Shown here piece after piece: positions 1 through 13,915 of a stretch of 64,000 nucleotides of DNA (positions within the stretch are counted from its first letter, which is position 1; the number at the start of each line of letters is the position of its first letter). Where the stretch lies: positions 42,492,098 to 42,556,097 of the forward strand of contig NC_083345.1 in assembly GCF_019175385.1 (NCBI RefSeq), in the 5' to 3' direction. The position numbers and the translations under genes are program-made. This stretch comes from Lycium barbarum. Taxonomy: Eukaryota; Streptophyta; Magnoliopsida; Solanales; Solanaceae. The notes below the pieces were generated by a model. That model searched no databases, was not told the DNA's origin, and saw nothing but the letters and a program-made list of their open reading frames with translations.

Positions 1-1
1 T

Positions 2-1117
2 ATAATAGCTGATACTCTTAGTCGGTGAGCTATGGGAAGTTTAGCTCACGTTGAGGAAGATAAGAGTATTATGACAAGGGAATATCACCTTTTGGCAAGA
101 TTTGAATTTCGACTCTTAGACTCCGAAGATGGTGGTGTTGTTGTCCAGAATAGGGCTTATTCCTCCTTAATGACCGAAGTGAAGGAGAAGCAGTTTGATG
201 ATCCCTTTTTATTGCAGCTGAAAGAGGGGATTCACAAGAATAAGACAACGACTTTTGAACAAGGGGGAGATGATGGTACCTTGAGGTACCGAGGCAATTA
301 TGTGTTTCAGATGTAGATGAACTCAGAGAGCGAATCATGTCAGAAGCTCACAACTCCGGGTATTCCATTCACCCAAGTTCCTCTAAGATGTATCATAATA
401 TTAAGGATATTTATTGGTGGAATTATATGAAGAAGAATGTAGCAGATTTTGTGGCTAAGTGTGCGAATTGTCAGCAAGTGAAAGCTGAACACCAGAGGCC
501 TAGTGGTTTGGCACAGAATATTGAGATTCCTCACTGGAAATGGGAGATGATAAAAATGGAATTCATAATAGATCTACCTTGCTTATCCCGCATACACAAC
601 TCGATTTGGTTGATTATGGACCGACTTACTAAGTCAGCGCACTTTTTGCTAGTCAAACCGCAGATTCAGCAGAAGATTATGCCAAGTTGTATATTCAAGA
701 GATTATCAGATTGCATAGGACCCCAGTGTCCATTATTTCAAATCGTGGTGCTCAGTTCACAGCGAACTTTTGAAAATCCTTTCAGAAGGGATTAGGTACC
801 AAGGTAAACCTCAGCACAGCTTTTCATCCGCAAACAGTTGGCCAGGTAGAGCGTACTATTCATACTTTTGAGGACATGTTGAGAGCATGTGTCCTAGATT
901 TCAAAGGTAATTGTGATGACCATTTTTCTCTCATTGAATTTTCTTATAATAACAGTTATCATGTTATTATCCAGATGGCACCGTTTGAAGCTCTATATGG
1001 GCGAAGATGTACATCACGTATTGGTTGGTTTGAAGCTAGTGAAGCAGAATTGCTTGGACCAAATTTGGTCTATCAGGCTATGGAGAAAGTCGAGTTAATT
1101 CAAGAGTGTTTGAAAAT
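2..1117 (+). pseudogene. Ty3/gypsy pol remnant: RNase H tail and integrase (family C, plus strand)
   Basis: This is the end of a retrotransposon polyprotein that would have inserted element cDNA into the genome. Reading from base 2, the RNase H tail (ADTLSR, then a stop, then AMGSLAH) is followed by the integrase zinc-binding region with its HHCC residues intact (H..IHP, CANC) and the integrase core. The frame shifts near 315 and again around 760-790. Two catalytic acidic residues of the D,D35E triad look lost: the first site reads MEFI instead of MDFI, and the second reads SNRG instead of SDRG. The Glu of GQVER remains. Coding similarity stops near 1117, so the GPY/F and chromodomain tail is deleted. 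The gag-RT part lies outside the window. Non-functional; family assignment is secure. Confidence 0.9.
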
Positions 1118-1355
1118 GGCTCATGTCCATGTAATTCCCCTTACGTATTCATGCCTCACGTTTCACGTTCACGTTCATGTATTCACGATTCATGTCTCAT
1201 GCCCTAGCATCAATATTTGAAAAAACCATGTCATGTATCTCACTCTTCATGTTTCATATCATGTTTCCTTCGCGTTCATGAATTCAAGCCATGTCCAACC
1301 ATATTATTAACCATGACCCATCATTCGATGATGGATGATCCCAAGGGAGAGATAT
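1118..1355 (+). other. 3' non-coding tail of the family C element with PPT
   Basis: This stretch has no coding potential. It is unusually rich in CATG, TTCATG and CACGTT words between 1118 and 1300. It ends with a hairpin (1320-1339) and a purine run AAGGGAGAGA (1343-1352), which is the expected polypurine tract priming plus-strand DNA just before the LTR. Confidence 0.7.
1320..1339 (+). promoter_or_regulatory. Hairpin upstream of the PPT (family C)
   Basis: ATCATTC (1320-1326) pairs with GGATGAT (1333-1339) around the loop GATGAT, with one G-T wobble. It sits at the same place, just before the PPT, as hairpins in the A, B, D and E elements, but the stem sequence differs. Confidence 0.55.
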
Positions 1356-1722
1356 TGTAACTCCTCATTCATTCGGGCTAGAGTTTGACTCATAAAATGG
1401 GGGTATAATGGAACCAATATGAGGAGTATAGGAAGTGCTTTGAATACTAATCAAGTTGCAAGAAGAGTCTTTTGACAAAGCAAAGTCGGAAGCCACTCTA
1501 CGAAGCATGTTTTCAAGTGAGTTTGCAAAAGGGCTTAGTTCAAGCGACTATAACCCCTTTACTTATTCGAAATTTGGGAAAACTTCAGAGATGAAAGTTG
1601 TATCCCTTTGAAATATCTTTCCAATGGTATATTATGGAGGTCAAAGGAATATCTGTACAAAAAGTTATGGCCGTTTTACTGAAGGTTCGCTAAGCAGTCC
1701 GCTGGATTGCAAATTGCCATGA

Positions 1723-1788
1723 CTAAATACGGACCATATATACAGTCCGTATTTTGAGATACGGTCCGTATATATGGACCGTATTTAG
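1723..1788. repeat. 30-bp-arm inverted repeat in U3 of the C LTR
   Basis: The left arm 1723-1752 and right arm 1759-1788 are reverse complements with about three mismatches and a 6-nt spacer (TTTGAG). They are built from smaller units of the kind ATACGGTCCGTAT. Further half-copies run to about 1892, ending some 15 bases before the TATA-like box. Confidence 0.85.
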
Positions 1789-1904
1789 TGAGAAAACCAC
1801 CCGGACATTCCATTTTTGTGCTATGAGAATATAAGGTCCATAAATACGAACCGTATCTCAAATCGGAGCGTATTATGGTCCGTATTTCTCTCGACGCAGT
1901 TAAG

Positions 1905-2000
1905 TATAAATACTCTAAATCAGTCTACTAATTTTATTTTTCATTCCTTCAAGCCCTAGAACGAAGTTCCTCTTCTCCCATCAATCAAAGACATTAAGGT
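1905..2000 (+). promoter_or_regulatory. Putative core promoter and first 5' splice site of the C LTR
   Basis: TATAAAT at 1905-1911 would place transcription start near 1935-1945. About 60 bases on, AAG/GTAAGA (GT at 1999-2000) matches the plant 5' splice consensus. Both are inferences from motif and spacing. Donors at the corresponding place exist in the A, B, D and E LTRs. Confidence 0.5.
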
Positions 2001-2844
2001 AAGACACTCCAAGCCTTTCCAATTTAATTCTAACATCTAATCATGTAATCTAATTAGGAAATCATTGTTCCTAACCTAGGGTTTTCAAGAAAACCCATCT
2101 GAAGGCTCAAGGTTTAAGCTTTTGGAATTCTATTACGAGTTTTGGAGAATTTAAAGTTATATAAGGTTTTTATCCACGTGTAGGAACATGATTGCTCTTC
2201 CCCACGCCATGTTCTTCCATGATTATACGAAAATTCACCAAAAACTAGGGTTCTAGACATGTTCAAGATATCCCTAAGTACATGCACCATGATATACCAT
2301 GTTTGTATTAATAATTCGTTATTGTGTTCTTGATATTCCATTTTGGTTATTGAGAATCTGTAACTTTGCATTCCATGGTTTCTTAAATGCAAGATATGAA
2401 CCATTATGCTAATTTTCATGAAAAATCTACATGTATCCATGTTTTCATACAAGTATATTATGTAATTATATATTCATGTTATATTATAATTACAATTCAT
2501 TTTTACAAATCGGGTTTAAGAAAACCATGGGCTCAGATACCACCTATTTTCATGTTCATATTTTTGGGAGTTGCACAGATTATTGAGAAGGCTCAGATTG
2601 CCTGAAACTAAGCTTGCCACCGTAGGATAAGGATCGTTCTGCCCAGTTAGGATGATTCCTTCATGTTTTATTGATTGGATCCGTTTATGTCATGCTTATG
2701 TCGCATACCCCTAACAAGTTATGAGATTGCTCTGCTAGTCGAGCCTGTACTAGACTCCATGGACCCATGTGGTGATTCATGTTTTCGGTTATATTAATGC
2801 TCTCCCAACTAAAAATGCTTTTACTCATGTTATATTGTTATACA

Positions 2845-2863
2845 TACACACACACACACACAC
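2845..2863. repeat. CA dinucleotide microsatellite
   Basis: A short (CA)n run inside the C LTR. Confidence 0.8.
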
Positions 2864-3478
2864 TCATGTCAGATGATACCCATGTTCATGTTCAGCTTAT
2901 AGATACAACTTCAGTTTCAGTACTATTATTTCCATGTTCCATACTTGTTTTGTTCAGTTTCTTTACATACTAGTGCAATTCGAATGTACTGACGTCCCTT
3001 TTTATTTGCCTGGGGGCTTGCAGATCACGATGTAGATTTACAGAACAACGGATCAGCTCGTTAGGACATTGCTCGTATTAGCTTTTTGGTGAGCCCCATC
3101 TAATTCAGGGTTTAGTCAGTATTTATATTTCATGCTGGCTTTGCAGTTAAGGTATGACGGGGCATTGTCCCGATAAACAGTTTAGCAGTCAGAGCTTTCA
3201 TAGACTAGTCAGTCATGTCATGTCAGATGTTTAGAGTCGTATAGCCAGTATTGGCTTAGCATTTATTATATTTTAAGATTATTTCTGCATCATTTTTAAG
3301 CAGTATTTTCGTTAGTATTATGATAACTCATGTTATTCAGACTACCCATGTTTTAAAGTTATATTCTGCATTCAGTTCATGCCCCATGTTGATTCGGTAA
3401 GCCATGTGGTTCGTTCAGTCACATGCAGTGATGTGCTGATGGCCGTGTTATGACCAGGTTATGGTTCGAGGCGTGACA

Positions 3479-3805
3479 TAAAGAGTCTGACTAATATATC
3501 ATAGTGCAAAAAATACTGAAAGGTATGCAAGTGTAAATGAGTAGCTGACAAGGCTAACACATAAAATCCTACTAACATATGACTGACGGGACTATAGTCT
3601 ACAAGCCTTTAAAGAAAATGAAAATACAAACTATTTACCGTGACAAAGCCCCCATCATACCTTACTATCAGAAATACTATAAAGATTGAAAAAGAGGGAT
3701 AATGTCCCGAACGACTGGGGCTCGCCAATAGCTTATACGAGATGTCCTTGCAAGCAGAATCATCAACCTGTAAATTGTTACCTGGCATAACTAGCATACT
3801 CTATC
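3479..3805 (-). repeat. Truncated minus-strand family C LTR fragment
   Basis: This segment aligns by eye with about 5785-6095 of the minus-strand C LTR, including the shared block around the word GACTGGGGCTC. Its first roughly 130 bases are missing because the plus-strand C element inserted there. It breaks off near 3805, where gag-like sequence follows. I read it as the 3' LTR of the minus-strand element, joined to gag by an internal deletion that removed pol. Confidence 0.65.
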
Positions 3806-5631
3806 TTAACGACTTAATATTTCTCACCCTGTATGTCTTGGGAAACCCCTTTCTAATAACTCTGAAAGGCTCTTCTTCTGTAGCTTGCTCTCTTACTACT
3901 TAGATGATTTCTTGTTTCACTGATTTATATACCTCGAATGTAACTTAAACCCTTTGGATCCTAACACACATTCGGATTGTATTCAAACAATTACCCACTT
4001 CACCATATCCTGACTAAAGAATTTAATCATACCCTTACTAGGTCTGCTAAAATTGCTAAGTCACTATATTTGATTAAGACTTACTTAGTATTCTTCAACT
4101 AACCACCTGATAGCCTCATGTTTCCCTATTAGGTTGTGAATGACCTAAGTTATTTCTAACTCTCCTTCTTGTCTGACCCCATTCTGAGGCTGTATACTAT
4201 CTTTCTGAATATAGTCATGAATTAAACTTAGAGCAACTATGTCTCCCTTATATGAAAGATTGAAATACCTGACCCCTAAATCTCTATACACTTTAGAAAA
4301 GAATCATCTTAGGTAATCCACATCCGGGGTAAACACTTAATCACATAACTTGAGAGGGAACTGACACACCTTCTTCACTCTTAATAATATTTCCTTCCCG
4401 TAGTAACTTACTACCAACGTACTCTCTAACTCTGATCTGACTAAACTTAAATTAACTAAACTATTCCCAGAAATTTAATATTATCTGCTCGTGGTTTTCA
4501 TGTCGTACACCATATCTTTTACTCACGGGCATAGTTCATCCTAAAATTTCATCTGAACAATCATAATACCTTAGAATCATGGGTAATTTTCCCATAGGCT
4601 CTTTTCTGTACAAAACTAAGGTGATCAATCTATGCCCGTTGTGACTAAAATAATAACATGTTGCCCTATGAGGTCTTACACTAGAGTTTTCATCATCATA
4701 CTTGTGGCGACATACGGGGATGCTTTTTAGTCCTGACGACCTGCTAAAACATACAAGTAGTTCTGACTTCCACCAGTATTACCAGACTTAGCTGCATTAC
4801 ATCTAGCTTGGGCTTGAGAATTACGGGGATTTGCGGACTAAGCCATATTACCTCTATTGTCGTAGTCTCACTGATGGGCAGTCCCTCATATAGTGACCTT
4901 GTTGGCCATACCCAAAATACACATCCATGCCTGAACGATATACCCCCTAGGTGTCTCCTATCAATATTTTTGCACATAGGATTCTAAAAACCTTTGTGGC
5001 CCACACTAGCCTGTGACTAAGAGTTTGGTGCTATGAAACTATATTTCTAGCTTATCTGACCTTTATAATCATATCGATACCTCAAGACTGGTGTGCTGGT
5101 TGTAGATAGAGTGGGTCCTGATGACCTCCTATAGAAAATTGTCTGCCTCTAGCTCCTTGAGATCCTCCATGATTTATGTTTCCTGCAAACTTAGCTCTTT
5201 TGCTAATTTCTCTGTTATTCTTTTCCTGCAGTCTTTCATTCTCTTTTCTCGAGTACATTATTATTACTCAAGTTCCAAATTCATTATACTACACCTCTCC
5301 TCGAGCGATGTACACTTTATTCCAATAACAATATCACCTCAAGTCTCATTCGTTACCAACAAGTACTTCACAATTGTACCCCTATAGTAATCATCCTCAG
5401 TTGGACCTCGAATTCCCTGCTCGTCGCTTGCGCATTTGAAATGTACTAATTTGATAGGAAAAGATGGTTACTTATTGCTCTAAGCTTCATGGTATGATCT
5501 GGAGTAGAAAGAAATGAGACAAATCTGAATGTCTTGGTAGTTAACCATTTATATGTGTGGCCGGCACACATATATAAAGGACGCTCCACTGGACACGGCT
5601 TCATAGACTCCCTAAGACACTTGAACCTAGT
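3806..5631 (-). pseudogene. Decayed gag region of the minus-strand family C element
   Basis: No long frame survives. On the minus strand at about 4915-4875 the translation reads GHYMRDCP, the second half of a CCHC zinc knuckle of gag nucleocapsid. The first two cysteines are not recognisable. The position, 0.7 kb inside the PBS, suits gag. Near 5581-5600 lies the complement of a GCCGTGTC-type motif that is also found 3' of the PBS in the A and E elements. The rest (3806-4700) is too decayed to assign; pol appears deleted. Confidence 0.5.
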
Positions 5632-5643
5632 GCTCTGATACCA
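5632..5643 (-). promoter_or_regulatory. Primer-binding site (initiator-Met tRNA) of the minus-strand C element
   Basis: On the minus strand it reads TGGTATCAGAGC, complementary to the 3' end of plant initiator-Met tRNA. It lies five bases from the LTR end at 5649, so it marks that LTR as the 5' LTR of an element running leftwards. Confidence 0.85.
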
Positions 5644-8600
5644 AGCTTTGTCATGCCCTGAACCATGGCCTGAGCGTAACACAACACTCGATGCCTGACT
5701 GCATATAACCGAGCGAACTAACTGTCTGGTTGGATCAACATGTGGTATAACTGTAAGCTAAATGTAAACACACAACATGGTGATCTACCAAAGATTCTGA
5801 CTGATATATCATAAATACGGAAAATACTGAAAAGTCTGCAAATATAAATGAATAACCGGCAAGGCTAACATATAAAATCCTATTAACATTTGACTAACTA
5901 GAATATAGTCTACTTATCTTCTAAAGAATATGGAAATACTAATTATTTACTTGGAGGCTCCCGACATACCTTACTATTAGAAAAACTATAAAGACTGAAA
6001 AAGATGGATAATGCCTCGAAAGACTGGGGCTCACCAATAGATTATACGAGATGTCCTAGCAAGCAGAATCTTTAACCTATAAATCGTTACTGGCATAGCG
6101 AGATGCAGGCCCCGGCAAAAGGGACGTTAGCATATTTGAATTGCACTGGTATGTAAAAAAACTAAAAGAAAGAACTATATATACTGAAACTAAGACTGAA
6201 CTGATAATTGATAACTGAACTGAATGAAGAAGTAAAGATATGAATACTCCATGTTCTGATTGAGAAACCACATGTTTATCTGAGTAAATAATCTGCGACC
6301 TCAGGCCCAATATATATGTGCACAAACTACGGCCTCGGGCCCAAGTATGAGTATGCGTATACATAACTATGGCCTTAGGCCTAATAACACAGGTGTTTAA
6401 CATTAAGCAATTCACATAAAAGAACTGAGAATCATGCTGAATGATACAACACTGGCATACCGAGCAATTACTTATTAAGACATGCATTCATGAACTGATT
6501 ATGAGACTTGAAGCTTTAACTATTTATAAACGTGCTAAGTATTCTAGACTGAGACTCATGAGTATCAAAAACAAAGCTATATTGATTACGTACTGAGTTC
6601 ACAATATTCAGAATGATAATCATGAACAACTACGAAGCTAGATTCTCAAAGGATAAAAATCTTGAACTTTTCATGAACAAGGGCATAATCTTTATTTCTG
6701 ATGCAATTCGTAATAATCATGAAGAACGAGGTGTGGGGACGATTAATAACATTCCTACATGTAGATAGTTATCCTTACATACCTGTGAACATTCCAAGTC
6801 TAACGAACTAGTTTACGTTTCTGACGAAGAACACCCACACCCTAGCTTGAATCGCTTGAGAAGAATTACCTTGGAAATCCTATGTTTTATTTAAGAATCA
6901 TGTATTTAGTGCTAGTATTGATTAAGAATCGAAGAGGTGTTCTTACCTTGATGTGGGGGTTTGAGAGGAGAGAAAAATTGTCCTTGAGGGGTTCTTTACA
7001 AAGTTGGAATCTCTGATAAATCAAATTTTGAGTTAAGTGTTGAATTTATAGCACTGGTACTTTGGACAACCTGGCTTACCGAGCGCACTCCAAAGCGAGT
7101 GGTGACCTTGCTACGGGCCTCGCTTAGTGAGGTCCCACCTCGCTTTGAGCTTCACTTGTTAGACCCCGTATTTTGTACGTTGAGTTATTCGCAAAGGAAT
7201 CGACGTGAGGTAGAAACCTCGGATTTTTAATTTCTAAACTAGACCTAATCGGTTATAAATTTTACTTAGTGTAAAAATGTTATTGGAGATTAGGAACTAC
7301 TTAATTGTGGTGTTAAGTAAAAATTTGTTACAACAATGAACTAAGAAGGAACACCAACGTGCCAAGGTAAAAGGATGACTCAAATTCATCTAAAATAAGG
7401 CTAATGGAAGACATACAAATGTGCAATTAAATGTTGATTCATCCACTACATTTTCAATATATTGTGGACAATTAAATTGGAAGGAAAATACAAGTTATAT
7501 TCGGCCATAAAAACTGAAATTTGGAGGAGAAAAGTTGGAGCATACAATTGAATATTTGAGCATCCACTACTTTATGAAAGTATACATTATTTTATGAAGA
7601 CATAACATGGTGGAGGGACCATTTCACATTAAATATTGATCATTCATCTTGGAATGATTACAATGCACAAAGGGTGGTATGTGAATCATTCACCACACAT
7701 GAGATTGTCTTGTAAACAATTGAAAAGAAAGAAGAAGAAAGGAAACAAAGGGAGACAAATTCGGCCAAATAGCCAAAAGTAGAGGGGAAAAGAAAGAAAA
7801 TTTTAGGTGTAAAGTTAAAGGAGTGACTCATGCCATAAGTGGAGCATGTGCCAACTTGTAGGCATCAAAGTTGAACCAAATAATGACCAAGAAATCAGCC
7901 ATCACAATTCATTTCAACTACACAACACAAAGAAAGAAAACCTAAGCCTAGAGAGAGAGAGCATTCGGCCAAGCTTGGCTGATTTTTGAGCCCTTTGAGT
8001 CTTGATCCAAAAATTATTTTCCAAGGTGTTTCAACCCTTTAGAAGGTCCCTAGAACCTGAAGATAGTCTTTGGAGCAACAAGAATCATTTTCATCTCAAA
8101 TCACAAACTCTAGCCAAGTAGAGAAGTCAAGTTGTCAAGGTAAGATCTAACTTCTTTTGCTTGTATTTGTCACGACCCGGCTAGGGGCTGCGACGGGTAC
8201 CCGGGGCTAACCACCGAGCACCACTCGTGCTATCATTTACCTAACCCATTTAACAATCATTCATCTATTTCCGGTTAACTTTAAAAAGAGGATTTGCTTT
8301 TCATTACAAAAATATAACACGTTGATACAAAAACATATTTCAATATACTTATACACATGCGTACTACCCACGTTGTGGAACCACACAACCAACATCGAGC
8401 ATCTACGAGCCTCTATTGAGTGACATACAAATATATACACAAAAGGAACAACCAATTAGCACCTCTGAAAGATGGAGTGCTCTTCAGCTCGGCTAGTGAC
8501 TCCTATCAGTCTGGAACGCTTTCCCGTCTACCTGTGGGCATGAACACAGCATCCAAAGAAAAGGATGTCAGTACGAGAATTGTACTGAGTATGTAAGGCA

Positions 8601-9720
8601 TACATCAAGAAATAAAGTAAGAATAAGAAAGTAAAGTAAGTTCAAGGAGATAATCGATAACTGCTTGCCTCTTAAGGCGGATCCATGCATGCATACTCAT
8701 AAAGCATCATATAGTAAATTGTTGCGGGACGCGCAGCCCGATCCATATGTCATCATATGTTAGTGCCGAGGAACGTACGACCCGATCCATAAATATAATA
8801 ATTTATTGCCGAGGAACGTACGGCCCGATCCATAACCCATATATCCCGCGTCCGGGCATCCCGCGTCCGGGATGAAATCATGATATGCCAGCTGACCAGG
8901 TGGATGTGCGTCTATAGCGCCTCACCTTCCCCATATCTCCTGAATACATATACATATCATATACTTATACCATATACTTAGCATGCTTGAGAGCCCAAGG
9001 AAAAGCTGTAAGTACGTCGGGGTGACGTAAGGTCGAAAGCCTCCGATTATGTTATGGAGTAATCATCGTCGCTTTGTCTCACCTTGAGGGAACAATTATT
9101 ATAAGGCGAGACTATCAATGAAGAATAGCATTAAAAGAAAGCATAGAATAAAATCATGAACTTCATAAGGCATCCATTCATATACTTTGGAAGATTTAGA
9201 AATAACGTCACCATCCATGAATAAATTGAGAAATCAGTAAATAGCTCGACGTTCTCATATAGTCCTTGAAATCGTAAACTTGAAACTTTTAAACATAAGA
9301 TTTTCTCTCATCATGGTCAGCGTAATAATATTCTCATTTTTGACATCATCATTGTTATTGAAAACAATATCTACGGTCGTTATCATAAGCGCTCACATAA
9401 TCACAACCTTTGGTTTTGGAAAATGGGAGTACTTTGGAAAACATTTATGGAATATCAAGAAGGAAATCGTGCTTCGGAATCTTAGACTATTTAACCTTTA
9501 ATAGCAAGGAAAAGATGGGAGCATTTATGAAATCGTAAGCTAGGGATCATGCCTTTGAAAGAAAGGGAATAGCCTCACATACCTTCGACGTTTACAATTC
9601 TTATTGCTTGCTCGTTCTCCCTTAATGCACTCGTATATACCTTCAAGAGAATTCATGTCGTCATTAGCTAAGTAATTATAAGAACGGACTACTATTTCTA
9701 AGGAAAATTGGATAGCACTT

Positions 9721-12700
9721 TGTCACACCCCGACTTTACTAGGGTGTGATGGGCACCCGACCCCATATCTGGAGCCGGGCGAACCCGCTGACTCTTGTTA
9801 CGTATAGAAACCCTTGAATCAGTAAAGAAAGAAATACATAGTAAGCTCTCCAATATTTTTTTTTCTTTTCATAAGTAAGCTCTTACATCATGTAAGACTC
9901 GTGACATAAAACATAATAGCATATCGGCTGCTGGAGCCGCTTACAGACTGACAACCCAATACCCATTGCTTTGTCTGCAAAGTCTCTAACATAGAACAGA
10001 ACATCATAGCATATACTTGGACTTCGCAATTCTCCAGGACAAGTGGAGTTCGCCATCTCCGCTGGAACATCTTTAGTAAGGTCTTCTAATCATCTGGGAG
10101 TACCTGCGCGGCATGAAACGCAACCCCCGAAGAAGAGGGGTCAGTACGAGTAATGTACTGAGTATGTAAGGCATGAATAGTGACATAATAAAGGAATATG
10201 CAGTATGAATAATAACGGAATAGACATATGGAGCTTATCTTGGAACAGAAGTAACCTGTACATGTGAATGCCTTTCTGCGGATGCCATGCATGCTTAGTT
10301 TCTTTTTCAGAAAAACGGTGCTTCTTATTTACATGTACAGAAAACAGAACATTTCAGAAAACTGTGTCCTTTATTTACATTCACAGACGCCGAGTACATC
10401 GGCTCTCTCACCCCCCTCCCCAACAGTGTCCCAACATATTATATATCTATCACATATACAGACGCTGTATCCGGCTCTCCCATATCCCGCGTCCGGGACG
10501 AAATCCAGCTGAATCAGGTGGTGATATAACAGTGGCCCTTCCCCTTTTACTCATATACATATACATATACATATTCACATTCATATACATATGTCATACC
10601 ATTGGCATGCATGAGAGCCCAAAGAAAGTCATGTGTCCATCGGAGTGACGTAAGGTCGGTGACCTCCGATTACATTATGGAATAATCATGGTCACTTTGT
10701 CTCACCTTGAAGGAACGAATATTTTAAGGCGAGACTACCAACGGAAAATAGCCTTAAGAGAGAGCATAGAATAAAATCATGGACATTATAACCGCCAATT
10801 CATATGCTTTGAAGTCTTTTAGAAACTAGTGTCATAGCTAAGGAATAGAATTGAGGTTCAAGAACTAGTATAACACTTTCACATTCACATTAAATTCTTA
10901 GCTCAAGACTCCTAGTCATAGAATCATTCTTATCGTACTTATCATAGGCATATTCTCTTTCTTAACATCATCATTATCATTGACGTCATAGAAGTATTCT
11001 CGTTGGGATAGGTATGGTACTTGTCATCTGATAACGGAATAAGGGTCAAGGTTTCTTTTGGATTCAGCTTCAAAGTAAGTCAAGCGGAACAATAAGGAAA
11101 GTCCAGGAACGATGGGCCCACCTCGGGTCAAATGAGGCGGCGTACCAAATTTACGTATGTTACATGTCATGGCGTTACTTGTGAGGGTTTTAGGGTAGTC
11201 GGGTCCTATTTATGCGAGTTCTAGAGGTTTAGGAAGTTCTTCCAACATTTTACACAATTTTTAATTCAATTCTACTGAATGAAAAAGGGGAAACTTTGGG
11301 TGCGGATTCCGGAGGGTGGATTTATCCCCGAGGCTCATATGCAACATATTACGTCTAAGACATGCCATAGAAGGAAGGGTAAAGCCTTACATACCTTTTC
11401 TGCTTCTTATGCGACTCCAAATTCACGTTCCAAATCCGCCAAAATCTACAAATTGGTCATGTTTACCAAAACTTGATTAGAGCCTTTAGAAGTTGATTCT
11501 TTAAAGTAACACTTTGTCTGCCGAAATTTCGGCAGCATTTCCCCTGTAAATACACCATCCCCGAGAATACGGCTCGGCCCCAAATCAACAACAACAATCC
11601 GGGAATTTGACCCGGCCACAATATCAACAACAATGACAACAAACATTCTAACAACATCGACCATTAATGTAAACGCACTTTAACATCAACAACCTTCTTT
11701 CGCATAATGCGACGATATTCCAATTACGTTCAAATCAAGATATATAATCCATCCAAAGCCATTCAAACATGCTTCCATAACATTTCCAACAATCCACAAA
11801 ATTTTCCAAAACAACCCGACCCAAAACATAAGGCGACCTAAAACCTTCCAAGTCCAAGGAAATATCAATAACACATTTCTTTTCCTCCAAACTCATAAAC
11901 CATACTAACAATCTACACATTAGCAACATTATTTTCATCAACACAAAAGACCACATTAAAATCATATTAGCCTCCAAATCAGCCCACTCTCGGCCAATAC
12001 CACAACACACACATTCCATGGTTTTCATTCATTTTCTGTACATTACAACACCACATAATCATGCTAAATACACTTGGTTCATTATTCCTACATGTTACAC
12101 ACAACACACGGCCACACCATACTTATACAATTACAACTTCAACATGCATGATTTCATACTTTTCATTCATTTTCCATTATGGCATTCACAACACAACAAT
12201 CAAACCATTAGATAAAATCATTTCCTCTTAACCATACACACCACACATATTCGGCCAACATGTAATTCACCACAACTTTATGAACTTCCTTAATCTACAC
12301 ACTCCACAACATACACAAGACATCCATAACACATAAAAGGGCATGAATTCTTACCTTTCCTCTTCAACTTCTTCACTTGACTAGAATGCGGAAACGACGA
12401 AACGGATGGCCTATCTTCCGGAACAATTATACCACGTTGTAGAGGACCCTTGAATTAGTAGGACTACCACAAGAAAAAAAAATTAGGAGCAAAATTTCAA
12501 GGGGCAAAAGTTAGAGAGCTTGGCCGAAATGGCCATGGTTGTGGCTCTCCTTCTTTCTTTGTTTCCTTTTTCTTCAAAACTCTAGAATAAAATAAAGGCT
12601 CCTTACTTATATATATATACATATATCCTCCAAGTCATGTGAGGGGCACATGCCCCTTCTCTAGAAAACTCTTCCATTTTCTTGATTTTTCTTTCCTTTT

Positions 12701-12972
12701 TTTTTTTTGAATTGTTTTATTTGGTCAAAGAAGACCAAATGTTTTCCTTGGTACACTTTAGCCCCCAAAGCAATGTGGGCATATACGTATGCCACACAAC
12801 CAACATGGAAATTTTATGAACTTTCAAGACTTTTGTGAAATTCCCATTTTGCCCCTCGACTTTTCTCAATATTACCATCTTGCACACTACAACCCTTTTT
12901 GAAAATAGTCTCGTCCTTAACTTTCCACGACGACTTTAGAATTTCCAAACGTACAATATACGGGCTATAACA
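9721..12972 (-). repeat. Solo LTR, family B (innermost of the left nest)
   Basis: The U5 end TGTCACACCCCG is at 9721 and the U3 end GGGCTATAACA at 12972, with TSD CACTT at 9716-9720 and 12973-12977, giving 3,252 bases. Removing it restores an A LTR block that resembles the uninterrupted copies near 22130 and 48460. It has the perfect palindrome TGCCGAAATTTCGGCA (11519-11534), a splice donor on the minus strand (GT at 12354-12353) and CAGTAC-N7-GTACTG at 10142-10160. Confidence 0.93.
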
Positions 12973-13639
12973 CACTTCCTTCATTTCTAATACTTTTCCC
13001 ATGTTTCATTTCAACTCTCATACATTCGTAACGACACTCACAATATTACTTTCAACAATCATCACTTATACACTTTGAGAAAAATCTACCATTTTCCTCC
13101 AATTTCTCCACATCCATGGTTATAGCTCGTTATCACGTTTTATCGTATATAATACTTATTTCATGGTCTAGACGTTATTTATAACATATTCACAACCGTA
13201 GCTTATCAACATTCATGACTCCATTCAACTACTATTCAATTGTGCCACTATTCACCCATGCAAGGCCCATTTTCTATGTTCTTATACATTTCAAGTATCT
13301 AAGCCTTCCAATACCTTGAACCATATGGTATAGTCATGAAACATACCTTGGATGATGGTGGAACAAGCCTTGAGCAACAATACTCTTTTTATACCAAAAC
13401 CCTATTTCAACCCTTTTGAGATTTCTTGAAGAAGATGACTTCCAATAGAGTCTCATGCACTTGCTTTCATGAATTAGATGTTGATGATATTGGTTTCCCT
13501 TTGATCTCTTGAATTTTGTGGATGAATATTTGGAGAGCTTCTAGAGTGTTCTTGAAGGTTGTATGGATGAAAAATGAAATAAAATGAGGCTTTGGTCCCT
13601 TTTAATAACTCAAAGTTTGATCTTTAATGAATTCCAGTC

Positions 13640-13915
13640 GGGGTGAACAGTGGTCGTAAACCACAGTTTACAAGCCGTAAACTGGTTTACGAGCCGTCCT
13701 CCCTAGTCGTATTTAAGCATATCCAAAACAGAGAAGTTGGCTGAAGAATATTGCAGTTTACGATCGAGGTTTACGGTCCGTAAACTAGTTTACGGGCCGT
13801 ATTCCAAGTCGTATTTAAGCATTCCCACACTTTAACAGAAAGTTGGAATTTGAAAGGCTCGAGGACGATGGTGGTTTACGGTCCGTAAATCACTTTACGG
13901 GCCGTAAATCACTAT
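13640..13915. repeat. Palindrome array in U3 of the A solo LTR
   Basis: Repeated short palindromes of the type TTTACGGTCCGTAAA and TTTACGGGCCGTA, separated by 10-40 bases. The array lies just upstream, in LTR orientation, of the likely transcription start. Confidence 0.75.

Larger units (their letters stand above)
1356..3478 (+). repeat. 3' LTR, family C
   Basis: The LTR starts TGTAACTCC directly after the PPT and ends GGCGTGACA, giving about 2.12 kb. It holds a palindrome array (1723-1892), a TATA-like box (TATAAAT, 1905-1911), a splice-donor-like AAG/GTAAGA with GT at 1999-2000, a CA microsatellite near 2845-2863 and the inverted repeat near 2971-2992. Its 5' partner would lie left of the window. 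It is inserted in a minus-strand C LTR, whose sequence continues at 3479. Confidence 0.85.

Noticed and set aside
9280..9501. Small hydrophobic frame in the A solo LTR
   Set aside because: It lies in an LTR, has no family resemblance and is not kept in other A LTRs.
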